Part shown: piece after piece, positions 63,871 to 64,000 of the stretch
How the letters are laid out: the number at the start of each line of letters is the position of its first letter
Position numbering within the stretch: the stretch's first letter is position 1
Source of the DNA: Eleginops maclovinus
Lineage: Eukaryota > Chordata > Actinopteri > Perciformes > Eleginopidae
Reading direction: 5' to 3'
DNA length: 64,000 nt
Assembly: GCF_036324505.1 (NCBI RefSeq)
Contig: NC_086352.1
Span: 9,814,001-9,878,000 of the forward strand
Translations under genes and position numbers: made by a program
The notes under the pieces: model-generated
The model's input: the letters and a program-made list of their open reading frames with translations, nothing else
The model's database searches: none
Told to the model about the DNA's origin: nothing

Positions 63871-64000
63871 CAGTGGTGGCTCAGTCAGTAGGGGCTTGAT
63901 CGTAGGATCATCGGTTCAAGTCCCCGAAAATACTTGAAATATGGAAAGTGGACTGCTACTTGGATAGGTCCCAGTTCACCTCCTTGGACCTTGAGCAAGG
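63871..64000 (+). mobile_element. tRNA-derived SINE, plus orientation, cut by the right edge
   Basis: A box A-like TGGCTCAGTCAGTAGG lies at 63877-63892 and a box B GGTTCAAGTCC at 63913-63923, 36 nt apart, as in polymerase III promoters of tRNA-derived SINEs. The body reads GGAAAGTGGACTGCTACTTG, then GGTCCCAGTTCACCTCCTTG and CCTTGAGCAAGG, wording I recognise from an abundant teleost SINE. The head is preceded by an unrelated ATATATGT flank. The tail and any target-site duplication lie outside the window. Confidence 0.85.

Noticed and set aside
63871..63945. Possible functional tRNA gene
   Set aside because: Box A and box B are present, but the segment does not fold into a convincing cloverleaf by eye and continues into a SINE body.

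Overview
This window looks like nuclear DNA from a teleost fish, probably a spiny-rayed (percomorph) one. The signs are spliced vertebrate coding exons, very long pure (TG)n/(CA)n microsatellites, and several repeat types I recognise from fish genomes: an RTE/Rex3-type LINE ending in a GATG tail, tRNA-derived SINEs, a Tc1-type inverted repeat, and short non-autonomous DNA elements. Most open reading frames here are chance frames, many of them running through (TG)n as Cys-Val or Thr-His repeats.

The only cellular protein-coding gene I can support lies on the minus strand. Its first coding exon (38534 down to 38285) and second coding exon (28589 down to 28507) encode the N-terminus and most of RRM1 of a CELF/Bruno-like RNA-binding protein, best matched to celf4. 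The splice sites are consistent: exon 1 ends one base into a Gly codon, exon 2 is 83 nt, and the join restores the RNP1 motif. Intron 1 is about 9.7 kb. Intron 2 runs from 28506 past the left edge, so it is at least 28.5 kb. I found no exon 3 by eye. The long introns fit the known architecture of CELF4.

Layout: 1-28506 is intron 2, with a Tc1-like end at the left edge, many microsatellites, two older dispersed repeats and a purine-rich stretch. 28507-28589 is exon 2. 28590-38284 is intron 1, mostly unique AT-rich sequence with one dispersed repeat and two microsatellites. 38285-38534 is exon 1, followed by a GA-rich leader (in gene orientation), a 21-base G run, and a compact promoter-like block with a perfect CRE, CCAAT boxes and an octamer. 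38900-64000 is upstream DNA with no recognisable cellular gene. It holds a 5'-truncated LINE with target-site duplication, a SINE with target-site duplication, several MITE-like elements, a decayed L2-type reverse transcriptase and a second SINE cut by the right edge.

I see no operon, CRISPR array, phage or other novel multi-gene system. The most interesting points are regulatory: a UG/CA-repeat-laden pre-mRNA for a protein family that binds UG-rich RNA, a strand bias of the longest repeats, and the promoter block. All comparisons with known families are from memory and by eye.
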